Assembly (NCBI RefSeq): GCF_040581485.1
Contig: NC_090131.1
Span: 22,084,532 to 22,148,531, forward strand
Length of the DNA stretch: 64,000 nt
Direction of reading: 5' to 3'
From: Linepithema humile
Lineage: Eukaryota > Arthropoda > Insecta > Hymenoptera > Formicidae
In this document: piece after piece, positions 61,677-64,000 of the stretch
How the letters are laid out: every line of letters starts with the position of its first letter
How positions within the stretch are numbered: the first letter of the stretch is position 1
Program-made: the position numbers and the translations under genes
The notes under the pieces: generated by a model
What the model was told of the DNA's origin: nothing
Seen by the model: the letters and a program-made list of their open reading frames with translations, nothing else
Databases searched by the model: none

Positions 61677-64000
61677 GTGAGCGAGTGATTGAAAAGTGGA
61701 GAATTAGGAGAGGTTTAGAGGGTAAAATGCTTGATCGTGTTTTTTGTGTATGTCCGTATACGTGTGACATCATGTATACTTGGATACATTTGAGGAAAGT
61801 TCGGTAAGTTAGGAGCAAAAGCAAAATCGGTCAAGGAAGTGGATGTGACAAAATTTTGGCGCGTTTTATGATCATGATCGTTATATTAGCACGTGATAAA
61901 TCGTATAATATTAAAAGTAGATTGAAATCGAACACATGTCATCTGTCAAATCTACGAAATTTCCATTTTTAATCATGAATAATTTGAAATCTGATCAAGT
62001 CTATCAAATCATCTATCTTAAAGTAGAAAAAAAATTGCAAGAAATTTGGAAAAACGTGAATTTTCTTAAGTTAAAAGATAATCAGTTTTAAACAGTCCGT
62101 TAAATAGCGTACGAACTTATTTTATATTGAAACGACCTTGTATAGTGTCAATGATATCTTTATATTTGCGCTGAAGAGACAGGTGTCAAGATCGAGAGAG
62201 AGGTAGAGAGAACTAATTTCTTATTTTTTATTACAAAAAATTGAGACGATCGTGTGACGCTTATAGATCATTGATCTTTGGAAATTTTCATTATATTTCT
62301 TGAACCTACATAGAGTTCTAGTATTAAAAGTTGTATTAAAAGAACAAAATGCGTGCGTGTGTAAAGGAAGTTGTGTATATTTGAATTCGAGGGCGTTCGA
62401 AGGAAGGTCAGAAGGTTAAGAACGAGTCTCGAGGCAAGATCGGAGGAAAATTATTATTATCAATTTATCCAATGTCCGAGTCTATTTTAGATCCAGAATT
62501 ATAAAATATAGATAAAAATTCTCTGAATAAAGGAAGCTAAAGATATATTGAATCATCGTACATAAAAATATATTTGGGGTTTCAAAGGTTTTAGTTCTTC
62601 TTTAGTGTTAATGTTTTCCGAAAATATAAAGTATGTGTTGAAAAAATTTCTGAGAAATTAAGAAAATAATATATCTTCGGCTTGCAATACTTTGTGAGTA
62701 TATTAAAATAATATTAAACAGATTGGAAGAAAGCATGACAGATAGTAAGATTAGGATAAGATAAGGGCAGGTAGGGGCAAGTTTAAAACATATTTATAAA
62801 TGATAAAGCACATTTATTCCCTGCTCATATGCATGTAAATTAAACTAAAGTGAGAGGAAAAAATTTGGAAAGGTTAGAGGCAAGGTTAGCTGAATAAGTC
62901 ATTGGAATGACAGTGACAGGAAAAAGCAAATTAAAAAATTATGGAGCACAATAATAGATCCATGGATCAATAAATCTCGATCTTGTCTTAGGAAAAAGAA
63001 AGATCAAAATACTGATAACAAAATGGAAATAATAAGTTTCGAAAGCAAGGAAAACATATTTGTATTGAAATACAGAATGAAACAAATATGTGCATGGTTG
63101 AACGAATCGATTTTCTTTCCAATTTCATTTGTGTGAGTTAAAATATTAGAAACATTATTGCAGACAAGATAAGACTAGATTAGAAGAATGAAGATGGATA
63201 AGAGATAGTATGGACAATAAAAGCTTGATAGTAAAAACGACCCATGAGAAAATGGTGATATAATTGATCGAACGATGAATAGAGAGAGAGAGAGAGAGAA
63301 TGCGAGATCTTCCAATTTTTATTTTGAAAAATTTTATATGTGCTTTAACGTTCCCTGATCTTTTTTACAAATTTTGAAAGATCACGTAAATACGAGTGGA
63401 AAAATACGGCATCACTAATGACTTGAGAAATTAAACGAATCACTTTATGCAACATTGAATCAAGTAACGTCAGCCAAATTGTTCGATGTCTTGAAAAGTG
63501 TACCTTCAAAACTTGCCATTTTTCTTTTTCGCTAAAATTTGTTTATGGTAGATAAAAAAAACGTTTGAAAATTTTAATTATATCGATAAGTTTTTCAGGA
63601 GAGAAAACTTATCAATTGACAAGCACATATGCACAAGGAAGAAATGCCGCGACAGTACAGAATTGATCCCGTACGTAAGAAACACATGCATGACGTGCGT
63701 CTCGTCTAAATGTCAACGATGGCGATGTCAACAATGCGATAACGGAATCATTTAATCGTATTCATCACAAATTGTGCCGGGCGTTACATCGTAATATATG
63801 CAATAAGACAAGTGATTTAGTGGCTCCTATTATGAGATATAATAAACAAACAGCGTTCTATGATAGGAAGAACGTGGCATTTTGACGTTAGACAGAAATT
63901 ATCTTGGAGCAAATACTCTAATCAAGCTAATTAGGAATATAATTTAGAAATGAGAGATGTGTGTCATTTAGAAATAAAAATTGACTGATATCGTTTTATT
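61677..64000. other. Probable first intron; (GA)n at 63280-63300
   Basis: No exon recognised. Purine-rich stretches near 62400-62450 and 62740-62780, and a GA microsatellite at 63280-63300. Confidence 0.4.

Overview
This is nuclear DNA from an animal with split genes. It is strongly AT-rich and almost certainly from a hymenopteran insect, most likely an ant. The best evidence is a pair of tandem transformer/feminizer-type sex-determination genes with the hymenopteran exon layout: a charged coiled coil, a block ending in a LLRRTG motif, an Arg/Ser domain and a Pro-rich tail. The other genes are ordinary insect housekeeping genes. Exon joins were made by hand from reading frame, intron phase and splice signals, without transcript data.

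Left part, 1-10 kb: an aldo-keto reductase (AKR) cluster on the minus strand. It holds a partial gene running off the left edge, one complete 7-exon gene (4029-6022) and one decayed copy (8030-9337). A non-autonomous hAT element and a small hairpin lie between them.

10-26 kb: an intronless TRMT1 tRNA methyltransferase and a two-exon NASP histone chaperone, both minus. A 5-exon four-span claudin/PMP22-like membrane protein follows on plus, sharing an upstream interval with NASP. Then comes the 8-exon ribosomal protein gene RpL4 (plus), with a U18-type C/D snoRNA in its sixth intron and a possible small antisense gene in its first.

27-47 kb: the main feature. A unit of about 8.6 kb containing a complete transformer/feminizer homolog plus the 5' part of HPS1 (BLOC-3 subunit) is present twice in direct orientation (about 27091-35765 and 37434-45971). 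The 1.7 kb between the copies holds long inverted repeats and a broken PIF/Harbinger transposase. Both transformer copies can be assembled into full open reading frames (444 and 470 aa), and both keep an alternative exon-4 acceptor that would bring in a stop, a likely sex-specific splice switch. They differ by coding tandem repeats. HPS1 is intact only in the right copy. The left copy has a CG-repeat frameshift, a nonsense codon and no 3' exons.

47-64 kb: an Abraxas-2/ABRO1-like BRISC scaffold gene (minus), tRNA-Leu(CAG) (minus), and about 12 kb of sparse sequence. That stretch contains three short putative coding first exons, all plus and all ending in phase 0, which may be alternative starts of one gene lying beyond the right edge.
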